Below, in pieces: positions 10,920 through 25,795 of a DNA stretch of 64,000 nt (position 1 is the stretch's first letter; every line of letters begins with the position of its first letter). This DNA comes from Nomia melanderi (taxonomy: Eukaryota; Arthropoda; Insecta; Hymenoptera; Halictidae): positions 10,062,001 through 10,126,000 of the forward strand of contig NW_027475130.1 in NCBI RefSeq assembly GCF_051020985.1. The letters run 5' to 3'. The notes below the pieces were generated by a model. That model was given only the letters and a program-made list of their open reading frames with translations, was not told the DNA's origin and did no database searches. Position numbers and translations under genes: made by a program.

Positions 10920-12144
10920 TATTAGCACCCGAGATATCACCAGATATATATTGGATTTTCCCTTGACCCTGAGAGTCCGGCCCCATGAGACTGTGGTTTT
11001 CTCGGCCCCTGGTGGTCCGAGGTCGTTCCCGCTGCACAGGTTCATGCGCCAGGGCCTCCTACAGACAATGCACTTTGATTTATTGCGCTATCTGTAATAG
11101 CACCCGAGATATCACCAGATATATATTGGATTTTTCACTGACCCTGAGCGTCCGGCCCCATGAGACGGTCGTTTTCTCGGCCCCTGGTGGTCCGAGGTCG
11201 TTCCCGCTGCACAGGTTCATGCGCCAGGGCCTCCTACAGACAATGCACTTTGATTTATTGCGCTATCTGTAATAGCACCCGAGATATCAGCAGATATATA
11301 TTGGATTTTCCCTTGACCCTGAGAGTCCGGCCCCATGAGACTGTGGTTTTTTCGGCCCCTGGTGGTCCGACGTCGTTCCCGCTGCACAGATTCATGCGCC
11401 AGGGCCTCCTACAGACAATGCACTTTGATTTATTGCGCTATCTGTAATAGCACCCGAGATATCACCAGATATATATTGGATTTTACCCTGACCCTGAGTG
11501 TCCGGCCCCATGAGACGGTGGTTGTCTCGGCCCCTGGTGGTCCGAGGTCGTTCCCGCTTCACAGATTCATGCGCCTGTGCATCCTGCAGATAATTCACTT
11601 TGGTTTATTGCGCTATCTCTAATAGCACCCGAGATATCACCAGATATATATTGGATTTTCCCCTGACCCTGAGTGTCCGGCCCCATGAGACTGTGGTTTT
11701 CTCGGCCCCTGGTGGTCCGAGGTCGTTCCCGCTGCACAGATTCGTGCGCCAGGGCCTCCTACAGACAATGCACTTTGATTTATTGCGCTATGTGTAATAG
11801 CACCCAAGATATCACCAGATATATATTGGATTTTACCCGGACCCTGAGTGTCCGGCCCCATGAGGCGGTGGTTGTCTCGGCCCCTGGAGGTCCGAGGACG
11901 TTCCCGCTGCACAGATTCATCCGCCAGGGCCTCCTACAGACAATGCACTTTGATTTATTGCGCTATCTGTAATAGCACCCGAGATATCACCAGATATATA
12001 TTGGATTTTTCACTGACCCTGAGTGTCCGGCCCCATGAGACGGTCGTTTTCTCGGCCCCTGCTGGTCCGAGGTCGTTCCCGCTGCACAGATTCATGCGCC
12101 AGGGCCTCCTGCAGATAATTCACTTTGGTTTATTGCGCTATCTC
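10920..12144 (+). repeat. 7-monomer block between two anchor units
   Basis: A TATTAG anchor and its usual partner are followed by a GGTCCGACGTCG unit, a GCGCCTGTGCATCC unit, a unit with TTCGTGCGCC, an ACCCAAGATATC / TTTTACCCGGACC unit and a CCCCTGCTGGTCC unit. The last three kinds recur in the same order at about 22,470-22,994, offset 10,850 bp. Confidence 0.72.
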
Positions 12145-13895
12145 TATTAGCACCCGAGATATCACCAGATATATATTGGATTTTCCCTTGACCCTGAGAG
12201 TCCGGCCCCATGAGACTGTGGTTTTCTCGGCCCCTGGTGGTCCGAGGTCGTTCCCGCTGCACAGGTTCATGCGCCAGGGCCTCCTACAGACAATGCACTT
12301 TGATTTATTGCGCTATCTGTAATAGCACCCGAGATATCACCAGATATATATTGGATTTTTCACTGACCCTGAGCGTCCGGCCCCATGAGACGGTCGTTTT
12401 CTCGGCCCCTGGTGGTCCGAGGTCGTTCCCGCTGCACAGGTTCATGCGCCAGGGCCTCCTACAGACAATGCACTTTGATTTATTGCGCTATCTGTAATAG
12501 CACCCGAGATATCACCAGATCTATATTGGATTTTCCCCTGACCCTGAGTATCCGGCCCCATGAGACTGTGGTTTTTTCGGCCCCTGGTGGTCCGAGGTCG
12601 TTCCCGCTGCACAGATTCATGCGCCAGGGCCTCCTGCAGATAATTCACTATGGTTTATTGCGCTATCTGTAATAGCACCCGAGATATCACCAGACATATA
12701 TTGGATTTTCCCCTGACCCTGAGTGTCCGGCCCCATGAGACGGTCGTTTTCTCGGCCCCTGGTGGTCCGAGGTCGTTCCCGCTGCACAGGTTCATGCGCC
12801 AGGGCCTCCTACAGACAATGCACTTTGATTTATTGCGCTATCTGTAATAGCACACGAGATATCACCAGATATATATTGGATTTTACCCTGACCATGAGGG
12901 TCCGGCCCCATGAGACTGTGGTTTTTTCGGCCCCTGGTGGTCCGACGTCGTTCCCGCTGCACAGATTCATGCGCCAGGGCCTCCTACAGACAATGCACTT
13001 TGATTTATTGCGCTATCTGTAATAGCACCCGAGATATCACCAGATATATATTGGATTTTACCCTGACCCTGAGTGTCCGGCCCCATGAGACGGTGGTTGT
13101 CTCGGCCCCTGGAGGTCCGAGGACGTTCCCGCTTGCACAGATTCATGCGCCAGGGCATCCTGCAGATAATTCACTTTGGTTTATTGCGCTATCTCTAATA
13201 GCACCCGAGATATCACCAGATATATACTGGATTTTCCCCTGACCCTGAGTGTCCGGCCCCATGAGACGGTGGTTGTCTCGGCCCCTGGTGGTCCTTGGTC
13301 GTTCCCGCTGCACAGATTCATGCGCCAGGGCCTCCTACAGACAATGCACTTTGATTTATTGCTCTATCTGTAATAGCACCCGAGATATCACCAGATCTAT
13401 ATTGAATTTTCCCCTGACCCTGAGTATCCGGCCCCATGAGACTGTGGTTTTTTCGGCCCCTGGTGGTCCGAGGTCGTTCCCGCTGCACAGATTCATGCGC
13501 CAGGGCCTCCTGCAGATAATTCACTTTGGTTTATTGCGCTATCTCTAATAGCACCCGAGATATCACCAGATATATATTGGATTTTCCCCTGACCCTGAGT
13601 GTCCGGCCCCATGAGACTGTGGTTTTCTCGGCCCCTGGTGGTCCGAGGTCGTTCCCGCTGCACAGATTCATGCGCCAGGGCCTCCTACAGACAATGCACT
13701 TTGATTTATTGCGCTATCTGTAATAGCACACGAGATATCACCAGATATATATTGGATTTTACCCTGACCATGAGGGTCCGGCCCCATGAGACTGTGGTTT
13801 TTTCGGCCCCTGGTGGTCCGACGTCGTTCCCGCTGCACAGATTCATGCGCCAGGGCCTCCTACAGACAATGCACTTTGATTTATTGCGCTATCTG
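12145..13895 (+). repeat. 10-monomer block, copy 1 (1,751 bp)
   Basis: Order: TATTAG anchor, GAGACGGTCG unit, GATCTATATTGG, CAGACATATATTGG, an ACCATGAGGGTCC unit, the 176-bp CGCTTGCACAG unit at 13,020, a GGTCCTTGGTCG unit ending TTGCTCTATCTG, a GATCTATATTGAATT unit, a plain unit, and a second ACCATGAGGGTCC unit. The same ten units recur at 15,121 and 22,995. Confidence 0.85.
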
Positions 13896-15120
13896 TAATA
13901 GCACCCGAGATATCACCAGATATATATTGGATTTTACCCTGACCCTGAGTGTCCGGCCCCATGAGGCGGTGGTTGTCTCGGCCCCTGGAGGTCCGAGGAC
14001 GTTCCCGCTGCACAGATTCATCCGCCAGGGCCTCCTACAGACAATGCACTTTGATTTATTGCGCTATCTGTAATAGCACCCGAGATATCACCAGATATAT
14101 ATTGGATTTTTCACTGACCCTGAGTGTCCGGCCCCATGAGACGGTCGTTTTCTCGGCCCCTGCTGGTCCGAGGTCGTTCCCGCTGCACAGATTCATGCGC
14201 CAGGGCCTCCTGCAGATAATTCACTTTGGTTTATTGCGCTATCTCTATTAGCACCCGAGATATCACCAGATATATATTGGATTTTCCCTTGACCCTGAGA
14301 GTCCGGCCCCATGAGACTGTGGTTTTCTCGGCCCCTGGTGGTCCGAGGTCGTTCCCGCTGCACAGGTTCATGCGCCAGGGCCTCCTACAGACAATGCACT
14401 TTGATTTATTGCGCTATCTGTAATAGCACCCGAGATATCACCAGATATATATTGGATTTTTCACTGACCCTGAGCGTCCGGCCCCATGAGACGGTCGTTT
14501 TCTCGGCCCCTGGTGGTCCGAGGTCGTTCCCGCTGCACAGGTTCATGCGCCAGGGCCTCCTACAGACAATGCACTTTGATTTATTGCGCTATCTGTAATA
14601 GCACCCGAGATATCACCAGATATATATTGGATTTTCCCTTGACCCTGAGAGTCCGGCCCCATGAGACTGTGGTTTTTTCGGCCCCTGGTGGTCCGACGTC
14701 GTTCCCGCTGCACAGATTCATGCGCCAGGGCCTCCTACAGACAATGCACTTTGATTTATTGCGCTATCTGTAATAGCACCCAAGATATCACCAGATATAT
14801 ATTGGATTTTACCCGGACCCTGAGTGTCCGGCCCCATGAGGCGGTGGTTGTCTCGGCCCCTGGAGGTCCGAGGACGTTCCCGCTGCACAGATTCATCCGC
14901 CAGGGCCTCCTACAGACAATGCACTTTGATTTATTGCGCTATCTGTAATAGCACCCGAGATATCACCAGATATATATTGGATTTTTCACTGACCCTGAGT
15001 GTCCGGCCCCATGAGACGGTCGTTTTCTCGGCCCCTGCTGGTCCGAGGTCGTTCCCGCTGCACAGATTCATGCGCCAGGGCCTCCTGCAGATAATTCACT
15101 TTGGTTTATTGCGCTATCTC

Positions 15121-16871
15121 TATTAGCACCCGAGATATCACCAGATATATATTGGATTTTCCCTTGACCCTGAGAGTCCGGCCCCATGAGACTGTGGTTT
15201 TCTCGGCCCCTGGTGGTCCGAGGTCGTTCCCGCTGCACAGGTTCATGCGCCAGGGCCTCCTACAGACAATGCACTTTGATTTATTGCGCTATCTGTAATA
15301 GCACCCGAGATATCACCAGATATATATTGGATTTTTCACTGACCCTGAGCGTCCGGCCCCATGAGACGGTCGTTTTCTCGGCCCCTGGTGGTCCGAGGTC
15401 GTTCCCGCTGCACAGGTTCATGCGCCAGGGCCTCCTACAGACAATGCACTTTGATTTATTGCGCTATCTGTAATAGCACCCGAGATATCACCAGATCTAT
15501 ATTGGATTTTCCCCTGACCCTGAGTATCCGGCCCCATGAGACTGTGGTTTTTTCGGCCCCTGGTGGTCCGAGGTCGTTCCCGCTGCACAGATTCATGCGC
15601 CAGGGCCTCCTGCAGATAATTCACTATGGTTTATTGCGCTATCTGTAATAGCACCCGAGATATCACCAGACATATATTGGATTTTCCCCTGACCCTGAGT
15701 GTCCGGCCCCATGAGACGGTCGTTTTCTCGGCCCCTGGTGGTCCGAGGTCGTTCCCGCTGCACAGGTTCATGCGCCAGGGCCTCCTACAGACAATGCACT
15801 TTGATTTATTGCGCTATCTGTAATAGCACACGAGATATCACCAGATATATATTGGATTTTACCCTGACCATGAGGGTCCGGCCCCATGAGACTGTGGTTT
15901 TTTCGGCCCCTGGTGGTCCGACGTCGTTCCCGCTGCACAGATTCATGCGCCAGGGCCTCCTACAGACAATGCACTTTGATTTATTGCGCTATCTGTAATA
16001 GCACCCGAGATATCACCAGATATATATTGGATTTTACCCTGACCCTGAGTGTCCGGCCCCATGAGACGGTGGTTGTCTCGGCCCCTGGAGGTCCGAGGAC
16101 GTTCCCGCTTGCACAGATTCATGCGCCAGGGCATCCTGCAGATAATTCACTTTGGTTTATTGCGCTATCTCTAATAGCACCCGAGATATCACCAGATATA
16201 TACTGGATTTTCCCCTGACCCTGAGTGTCCGGCCCCATGAGACGGTGGTTGTCTCGGCCCCTGGTGGTCCTTGGTCGTTCCCGCTGCACAGATTCATGCG
16301 CCAGGGCCTCCTACAGACAATGCACTTTGATTTATTGCTCTATCTGTAATAGCACCCGAGATATCACCAGATCTATATTGAATTTTCCCCTGACCCTGAG
16401 TATCCGGCCCCATGAGACTGTGGTTTTTTCGGCCCCTGGTGGTCCGAGGTCGTTCCCGCTGCACAGATTCATGCGCCAGGGCCTCCTGCAGATAATTCAC
16501 TTTGGTTTATTGCGCTATCTCTAATAGCACCCGAGATATCACCAGATATATATTGGATTTTCCCCTGACCCTGAGTGTCCGGCCCCATGAGACTGTGGTT
16601 TTCTCGGCCCCTGGTGGTCCGAGGTCGTTCCCGCTGCACAGATTCATGCGCCAGGGCCTCCTACAGACAATGCACTTTGATTTATTGCGCTATCTGTAAT
16701 AGCACACGAGATATCACCAGATATATATTGGATTTTACCCTGACCATGAGGGTCCGGCCCCATGAGACTGTGGTTTTTTCGGCCCCTGGTGGTCCGACGT
16801 CGTTCCCGCTGCACAGATTCATGCGCCAGGGCCTCCTACAGACAATGCACTTTGATTTATTGCGCTATCTG
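15121..16871 (+). repeat. 10-monomer block, copy 2 (1,751 bp)
   Basis: It matches 12,145-13,895 with constant offset 2,976 bp (17 x 175 + 1), including the 176-bp unit at 15,996. A short five-monomer block (14,246-15,120) beginning with its own anchor precedes it. Confidence 0.85.
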
Positions 16872-18446
16872 TAATAGCACCCGAGATATCACCAGATATA
16901 TATTGGATTTTACCCTGACCCTGAGTGTCCGGCCCCATGAGACGGTGGTTGTCTCGGCCCCTGGAGGACCGAGGTCGTTCCCGCTGCACAGACTCATCCG
17001 CCAGGGCCTCCTACAGACAATGCACTTTGATTTATTGCGCTATCTGTAATAGCACCCGAGATATCACCAGATATATATTGGATTTTCCCCTGACCCTGAG
17101 TGTCCGGCCCCATGAGACTGTGGTTTTCTCGGCCCCTGGTGGTCCGAGGTCGTTCCCGCTGCACAGATTCATCCGCCAGGGCCTCCTACAGACAATGCAC
17201 TTTGATTTATTGCGCTATCTGTAATAGCACACGAGATATCACCAGATCTATATTGGATTTTCCCCTGACCCTGAGTGTGCGGCCCCATGAGACTGTGGTT
17301 TTCTCGGCCCCTGGTGGTCCGAGGTCGTTGCCGCTGCACAGGTTCATGCGCCAGGGCCTCCTACAGACAATGCCCTTTGATTTATTGCGCTATCTGTAAT
17401 AGCACCCGAGATATCACCAGATATATATTGGATTTTTCACTGACCCTGAGCGTCCGGCCCCATGAGACGGTCGTTTTCTCGGCCCCTGGTGGTCCGAGGT
17501 CGTTCCCGCTGCACAGGTTCATGCGCCAGGGCCTCCTACAGACAATGGACTTTGATTTATTGCGCTATCTGTAATAGCACCCGAGATATCACCAGATATA
17601 TATTGGATATTTCCCTCACTCTGAGTGTCCAGCCCCATGAGACGGTGGTTTTCTCGGCCCCTGGTGGTCCGAGGTCGTTCCCGCTGCACAGATGCATGCG
17701 CCAGGGCCTCCTGCAGATAATTCACTTTGGTTTATTGCGCTATCTCTAATAGCACCCGAGATATCACCAGATATATATTGGATTTTCCCCTGACCCTGAG
17801 AGTCCGTCCCCATGAGACTGTGGTTTTCTCGGCCCCTGGTGGCCCGAGGTCGTTCCCGCTGCACAGATTCATGCGCCAGGGCCTCCTACAGACGATGCAC
17901 TTTGATTTATTGCGCTATCTGTAATAGCACCCGAGATATCACCAGATATATATTGGATTTTCCCCTGACCCTGAGTGTCCGGCCCCATGAGACTGTGGTT
18001 TTCTCGGACCCTGGTGGTCCGAGGTCGTTCCCGCTGCACAGATTCATGCGCCAGGGCCTCCTACAGACAATGTACTTTGATTTATTGCGCTATCTGTAAT
18101 AGCACCCGTGATATCACCAGATATATATTGGATATTCCCCTGACCCTGAGTGTCCGGCCCCATGAGACGGTGGTTGTCTCGGCCCCTGGTGGTCCGAGGT
18201 CGTTCCCGCTGCACAGATTCATGCGCCAGGGCCTCCTACAGACAAAGCACTTTGATTTATGGCGCTATCTGTAATAGCACCCGAGATATCACCAGATATA
18301 TATTGGATTTTTCACTGACCCTGAGTGTGCGGCCCCATGAGACGGTGTTTTTCTCGGACCCTGGTGGTCCGAGGTCGTTCCCGCTGCACAGATTCATGCG
18401 CCAGGGCCTCCTGCAGATAATACACTTTGATTTATTGCGCTATCTG

Positions 18447-21400
18447 TAATAGCACCCGAGATATCACCAGGTATATACTGGATTTTCCCCAGACCCTGAG
18501 TGCCCGGCCCCATGAGACGGTGGTTTTCTCGGCCCCTGGTGGTCCGAGGTCGTTGCCGCTTCACAGATTCATGCGCCAGGGCCTCTTACAGACAATGCAC
18601 TTTGATTTATTGCGCTATCTGTAATAGCACCCGAGATATCACCAGATATATATTGGATTTTCCCCTGACCCTGAGTGTCCGGCCCCATGAGACGGTGGTT
18701 GTCTCGGCCCCTGGTGGTCCTAGGTCGTTCCCGCTGCACAGATTCATGCGCCAGGGCCTCCTACAGACAATGCACTTTGATTTATTGCGCTATCTGTAAT
18801 AGCACCCGAGATATCACCAGATCTATATTGAATTTTCCCCTGACCCTGAGTATCCGGCCCCATGAGACTGTGGTTTTTTCGGCCCCTGGTGGTCCGAGGT
18901 CGTTCCCGCTGCACAGATGCATGCGCCAGGGCCTCCTGCAGATAATTCACTTTGGTTTATTGCGCTATCTCTAATAGCACCCGAGATATCACCAGATATA
19001 TATTGGATTTTCCCCTGACCCTGAGAGTCCGGCCCCATGAGACTGTGGTTTTCTCGGCCCCTGGTGGCCCGAGGTCGTTCCCGCTGCACAGATTCATGCG
19101 CCAGGGCCTCCTACAGACGATGCACTTTGATTTATTGCGCTATCTGTAATAGCACCCGAGATATCACCGGATATATATTGGATTTTTCCCAGACCCTGAG
19201 TGTCCGGCCCCATGAGACAGTGGTTGACTCGGCCCCTGGGGGTCCGAGGTCGTTCCCGCTGCACAGATTCATGCACCATGGCCTCCTACAGACAATGTAC
19301 TTTGATTTATTGCGCTATCTGTAATAGCACCCGAGATATCACCAGATATATATTGGATTTTCCCCTGACCCTGAGTGTCCGGCCCCATGAGACTGTGGTT
19401 TTCTCGGCCCCTGGTGGTTGAGGTCGTTGCCGCTGCACAGGTTCATGCGCCAGGGCCTCCTACAGACAATGCCCTTTGATTTATTGCGCTATCTGTAATA
19501 GCACCCGAGATATCACCAGATATATATTGGATTTTCCCCTGACCCTGAGTGTCCGGCCCCATGAGACTGTGGTTTTCACGGCCCCTGGTGGTCCGAGGTC
19601 GTTCCCGCTGCACAGATTCATGCGCCAGGGCCTCCTACAGACAATGCACTTTGATTTATTGCGCTATCTGTAATAGCACCCGAGATATCACCAGATATAT
19701 ATTGGATTTTTCACTGACCCTGAGTGTGCGGCCCCATGAGACGGTGTTTTTCTCGGACCCTGGTGGTCCGAGGTCGTTCCCGCTGCACAGATTCATGCGC
19801 CAGGGCCTCCTGCAGATAATACACTTTGATTTATTGCGCTATCTGTAATAGCACCCGAGATATCACCAGATATATATTGGATTTTCCCCTGACCCTGAGT
19901 GTCCGGCCCCATGAGACGGTGGTTGTCTCGGCCCCTGGTGGTCCTAGGTCGTTCCCGCTGCACAGATTCATGCGCCAGGGCCTCCTACAGACAATGCACT
20001 TTGATTTATTGCGCTATCTGTAATAGCACCCGAGATATCACCAGATCTATATTGGATTTTCCCCTGACCCTGAGTATCCGGCCCCATGAGACTGTGGTTT
20101 TTTCGGCCCCTGGTGGTCCGAGGTCGTTCCCGCTGCACAGATTCATGCGCCAGGGCCTCCTGCAGATAATACACTTTGATTTATTGCGCTATCTGTAATA
20201 GCACCCGAGATATCACCAGATATATATTGGATTTTCCCCTGACCCTGAGTGTCCGGCCCCATGAGACGGTGGTTGTCTCGGCCCCTGGTGGTCCGAGGTC
20301 GTTGCCGCTTCACAGATTCATGCGCCAGGGCCTCTTACAGACAATGCACTTTGATTTATTGCGCTATCTGTAATAGCACCCGAGATATCACCAGATATAT
20401 ATTGGATTTTCCCCTGACCCTGAGTGTCCGGCCCCATGAGACGGTGGTTGTCTCGGCCCCTGGTGGTCCTAGGTCGTTCCCGCTGCACAGATTCATGCGC
20501 CAGGGCCTCCTACAGACAATGCACTTTGATTTATTGCGCTATCTGTAATAGCACCCGAGATATCACCAGATCTATATTGAATTTTCCCCTGACCCTGAGT
20601 ATCCGGCCCCATGAGACTGTGGTTTTTTCGGCCCCTGGTGGTCCGAGGTCGTTCCCGCTGCACAGATGCATGCGCCAGGGCCTCCTGCAGATAATTCACT
20701 TTGGTTTATTGCGCTATCTCTAATAGCACCCGAGATATCACCAGATATATATTGGATTTTCCCCTGACCCTGAGAGTCCGGCCCCATGAGACTGTGGTTT
20801 TCTCGGCCCCTGGTGGCCCGAGGTCGTTCCCGCTGCACAGATTCATGCGCCAGGGCCTCCTACAGACGATGCACTTTGATTTATTGCGCTATCTGTAATA
20901 GCACCCGAGATATCACCGGATATATATTGGATTTATCCCAGACCCTGAGTGTCCGGCCCCATGAGACAGTGGTTGACTCGGCCCCTGGGGGTCCGAGGTC
21001 GTTCCCGCTGCACAGATTCATGCACCATGGCCTCCTACAGACAATGTACTTTGATTTATTGCGCTATCTGTAATAGCACCCGAGATATCACCAGATATTT
21101 ATTGGATTTTCCCCTGACCCTGAGTGTCCGGCCCCATGAGACTGTGGTTTTCTCGGCCCCTGGTGGTTGAGGTCGTTGCCGCTGCACAGGTTCATGCGCC
21201 AGGGCCTCCTACAGACAATGCCCTTTGAATTATTGCGCTATCTGTAATAGCACCCGAGATATCACCAGATATATATTGGATTTTCCCCTGACCCTGAGTG
21301 TCCGGCCCCATGAGACTGTGGTTTTCACGGCCCCTGGTGGTCCGAGGTCGTTCCCGCTGCACAGATTCATGCGCCAGGGCCTCCTACAGACAATGCACTT

Positions 21401-21944
21401 TGATTTATTGCGCTATCTGTAATAGCACCCGAGATATCACCAGATATATATTGGATTTTTCACTGACCCTGAGTGTGCGGCCCCATGAGACGGTGTTTTT
21501 CTCGGACCCTGGTGGTCCGAGGTCGTTCCCGCTGCACAGATTCATGCGCCAGGGCCTCCTGCAGATAATACACTTTGATTTATTGCGCTATCTGTAATAG
21601 CACCCGAGATATCACCAGATATATATTGGATTTTCCCCTGACCCTGAGTGTCCGGCCCCATGAGACGGTGGTTGTCTCGGCCCCTGGTGGTCCTAGGTCG
21701 TTCCCGCTGCTCAGATTCATCCGCCAGGGCCTCCTACAGACAATGCACTTTGATTTATTGCGCTATCTCTAATAGCACCCGAGATATCTCCAGATATATA
21801 TTGGATTTTTCACTGACCCTGAGTGTCCGGCCCCATGAGACGGTCGTTTTCTCGGCCCCTGCTGCTCCGAGGTCGTTCCCGCTGCACAGATTCATGCGCC
21901 AGGGCCTCCTGCAGATAATTCACTTTGGTTTATTGCGCTATCTC
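18447..21944 (+). repeat. 20-monomer block related to 5,848-9,170
   Basis: Its units follow the order of 5,848-9,170 with offset 12,599, then 12,424 after about 20.2 kb. Each copy has lost monomers the other retains: here the unit at 20,196 fuses two units that are separate at 7,597 and 7,772, whereas the earlier copy has a collapsed unit at 8,821. It contains two 174-bp units (19,322 and 21,071). Confidence 0.82.
20196..20370 (+). repeat. Hybrid monomer (crossover product)
   Basis: The left part with GGTTGTCTCGG matches 7,597-7,771. The right part with GTTGCCGCTTCACAG and CTCTTACAG matches 7,772-7,946. The switch lies within the GC-core dyad interval. The offset to the paralogous block drops by one unit here. 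Confidence 0.78.
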
Positions 21945-22994
21945 TATTAGCACCCGAGATATCACCAGATATGTATTGGATTTTCCCCTGACCCTGAGTG
22001 TCCGGCCCCATGAGACGGTGGTTGTCTCGGCCCCTGGTGGTCCTAGGTCGTTCCCGCTGCACAGATTCATGCGCCAGGGCCTCCTACAGACAATGCACTT
22101 TGATTTATTGCGCTGTCTGTAATAGCACCCGAGATATCACCAGATATATATTGGATTTTTCACTGACCCTGAGCGTCCGGCCCCATGAGACGGTCGTTTT
22201 CTCGGCCCCTGGTGGTCCGAGGTCGTTGCCGCTTCACAGATTCATGCGCCAGGGCCTCCTACAGACAATGCACTTTGATTTATTGCGCTATCTGTAATAG
22301 CACCCGAGATATTACCAGATATATATTGGATTTTACCCTGACCCTGAGTGTCCGGCCCCATGAGACGGTGGTTGTCTCGGCCCCTGGTGGTCCGAGGTCG
22401 TTCCCGCTTCACAGATTCATGCGCCTGTGCATCCTGCAGATAATTCACTTTGGTTTATTGCGCTATCTCTAATAGCACCCGAGATATCACCAGATATATA
22501 TTGGATTTTCCCCTGACCCTGAGTGTCCGGCCCCATGAGACTGTGGTTTTCTCGGCCCCTGGTGGTCCGAGGTCGTTCCCGCTGCACAGATTCGTGCGCC
22601 AGGGCCTCCTACAGACAATGCACTTTGATTTATTGCGCTATCTGTAATAGCACCCAAGATATGACCAGATATATATTGGATTTTACCCGGACCCTGAGTG
22701 TCCGGCCCCATGAGGCGGTGGTTGTCTCGGCCCCTGGAGGTCCGAGGACGTTCCCGCTGCACAGATTCATCCGCCAGGGCCTCCTACAGACAATGCACTT
22801 TGATTTATTGCGCTATCTGTAATAGCACCCGAGATATCACCAGATATATATTGGATTTTTCACTGACCCTGAGTGTCCGGCCCCATGAGACGGTCGTTTT
22901 CTCGGCCCCTGCTGGTCCGAGGTCGTTCCCGCTGCACAGATTCATGCGCCAGGGCCTCCTGCAGATAATTCACTTTGGTTTATTGCGCTATCTC

Positions 22995-24745
22995 TATTAG
23001 CACCCGAGATATCACCTGATATATATTGGATTTTCCCTTGACCCTGAGAGTCCGGCCCCATGAGACTGTGGTTTTCTCGGCCCCTGGTGGTCCGAGGTCG
23101 TTCCCGCTGCACAGGTTCATGCGCCAGGGCCTCCTACAGACAATGCACTTTGATTTATTGCGCTATCTGTAATAGCACCCGAGATATCACCAGATATATA
23201 TTGGATTTTTCACTGACCCTGAGCGTCCGGCCCCATGAGACGGTCGTTTTCTCGGCCCCTGGTGGTCCGAGGTCGTTCCCGCTGCACAGGTTCATGCGCC
23301 AGGGCCTCCTACAGACAATGCACTTTGATTTATTGCGCTATCTGTAATAGCACCCGAGATATCACCAGATCTATATTGGATTTTCCCCTGACCCTGAGTA
23401 TCCGGCCCCATGAGACTGTGGTTTTTTCGGCCCCTGGTGGTCCGAGGTCGTTCCCGCTGCACAGATTCATGCGCCAGGGCCTCCTGCAGATAATTCACTA
23501 TGGTTTATTGCGCTATCTGTAATAGCACCCGAGATATCACCAGACATATATTGGATTTTCCCCTGACCCTGAGTGTCCGGCCCCATGAGACGGTCGTTTT
23601 CTCGGCCCCTGGTGGTCCGAGGTCGTTCCCGCTGCACAGGTTCATGCGCCAGGGCCTCCTACAGACAATGCACTTTGATTTATTGCGCTATCTGTAATAG
23701 CACACGAGATATCACCAGATATATATTGGATTTTACCCTGACCATGAGGGTCCGGCCCCATGAGACTGTGGTTTTGTCGGCCCCTGGTGGTCCGACGTCG
23801 TTCCCGCTGCACAGATTCATGCGCCAGGGCCTCCTACAGACAATGCACTTTGATTTATTGCGCTATCTGTAATAGCACCCGAGATATCACCAGATATATA
23901 TTGGATTTTACCCTGACCCTGAGTGTCCGGCTCCATGAGACGGTGGTTGTCTCGGCCCCTGGAGGTCCGAGGACGTTCCCGCTTGCACAGATTCATGCGC
24001 CAGGGCATCCTGCAGATAATTCACTTTGGTTTATTGCGCTATCTCTAATAGCACCCGAGATATCACCAGATATATACTGGATTTTCCCCTGACCCTGAGT
24101 GTCCGGCCCCATGAGACGGTGGTTGTCTCGGCCCCTGGTGGTCCTTGGTCGTTCCCGCTGCACAGATTCATGCGCCAGGGCCTCCTACAGACAATGCACT
24201 TTGATTTATTGCTCTATCTGTAATAGCACCCGAGATATCACCAGATCTATATTGAATTTTCCCCTGACCCTGAGTATCCGGCCCCATGAGACTGTGGTTT
24301 TTTCGGCCCCTGGTGGTCCGAGGTCGTTCCCGCTGCACAGATTCATGCGCCAGGGCCTCCTGCAGATAATTCACTTTGGTTTATTGCGCTATCTCTAATA
24401 GCACCCGAGATATCACCAGATATATATTGGATTTTCCCCTGACCCTGAGTGTCCGGCCCCATGAGACTGTGGTTTTCTCGGCCCCTGGTGGTCCGAGGTC
24501 GTTCCCGCTGCACAGATTCATGCGCCAGGGCCTCCTACAGACAATGCACTTTGATTTATTGCGCTATCTGTAATAGCACACGAGATATCACCAGATATAT
24601 ATTGGATTTTACCCTGACCATGAGGGTCCGGCCCCATGAGACTGTGGTTTTTTCGGCCCCTGGTGGTCCGACGTCGTTCCCGCTGCACAGATTCATGCGA
24701 CAGGGCCTCCTACAGACAATGCACTTTGATTTATTGCGCTATCTG
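22995..24745 (+). repeat. 10-monomer block, copy 3 (1,751 bp)
   Basis: It matches 12,145-13,895 (offset 10,850, exactly 62 units) and 15,121-16,871 (offset 7,874). The copy 1 limit of the 9.98-kb duplication falls inside it at about 23,641, so its right-hand part appears again at 33,444-34,549. Confidence 0.85.
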
Positions 24746-25795
24746 TAATAGCACCCGAGATATCACCAGATATATATTGGATTTTACCCTGACCCTGAGT
24801 GTCCGGCCCCATGAGACGGTGGTTGTCTCGGCCCCTGGAGGACCGAGGTCGTTCCCGCTGCACAGGTTCATGCGCCAGGGCCTCCTACAGACAATGCACT
24901 TTGATTTATTGCGCTATCTGTAATAGCACCCGAGATATCACCAGATATATATTGGATTTTCCCCTGACCCTGAGTGTCCGGCCCCATGAGACTGTGGTTT
25001 TCTCGGCCCCTGGTGGTCCGAGGTCGTTCCCGCTGCACAGATTCATCCGCCAGGGCCTCCTACAGACAATGCACTTTGATTTATTGCGCTATCTGTAATA
25101 GCACCCGAGATATCACCAGATCTATATTGGATTTTCCCCTGACCCTGAGTGTGCGGCCCCATGAGACTGTGGTTTTCTCGGCCCCTGGTGGTCCGAGGTC
25201 GTTGCCGCTGCACAGGTTCATGCGCCAGGGCCTCCTACAGACAATGCCCTTTGATTTATTGCGCTATCTGTAATAGCACCCGAGATATCACCAGATATAT
25301 ATTGGATTTTTCACTGACCCTGAGCGTCCGGCCCCATGAGACGGTCGTTTTCTCGGCCCCTGGTGGTCCGAGGTCGTTCCCGCTGCACAGGTTCATGCGC
25401 CAGGGCCTCCTACAGACAATGCACTTTGGTTTATTGCGCTATCTGTAATAGCACCCGAGATATCACCAGATATATATTGGATATTTCCCTCACTCTGAGT
25501 GTCCAGCCCCATGAGACGGTGGTTTTCTCGGCCCCTGGTGGTCCGAGGTCGTTCCCGCTGCACAGATGCATGCGCCAGGGCCTCCTGCAGATAATTCACT
25601 TTGGTTTATTGCGCTATCTCTAATAGCACCCGAGATATCACCAGATATATATTGGATTTTCCCCTGACCCTGAGAGTCCGTCCCCATGAGACTGTGGTTT
25701 TCTCGGCCCCTGGTGGCCCGAGGTCGTTCCCGCTGCACAGATTCATGCGCCAGGGCCTCCTACAGACGATGCACTTTGATTTATTGCGCTATCTG

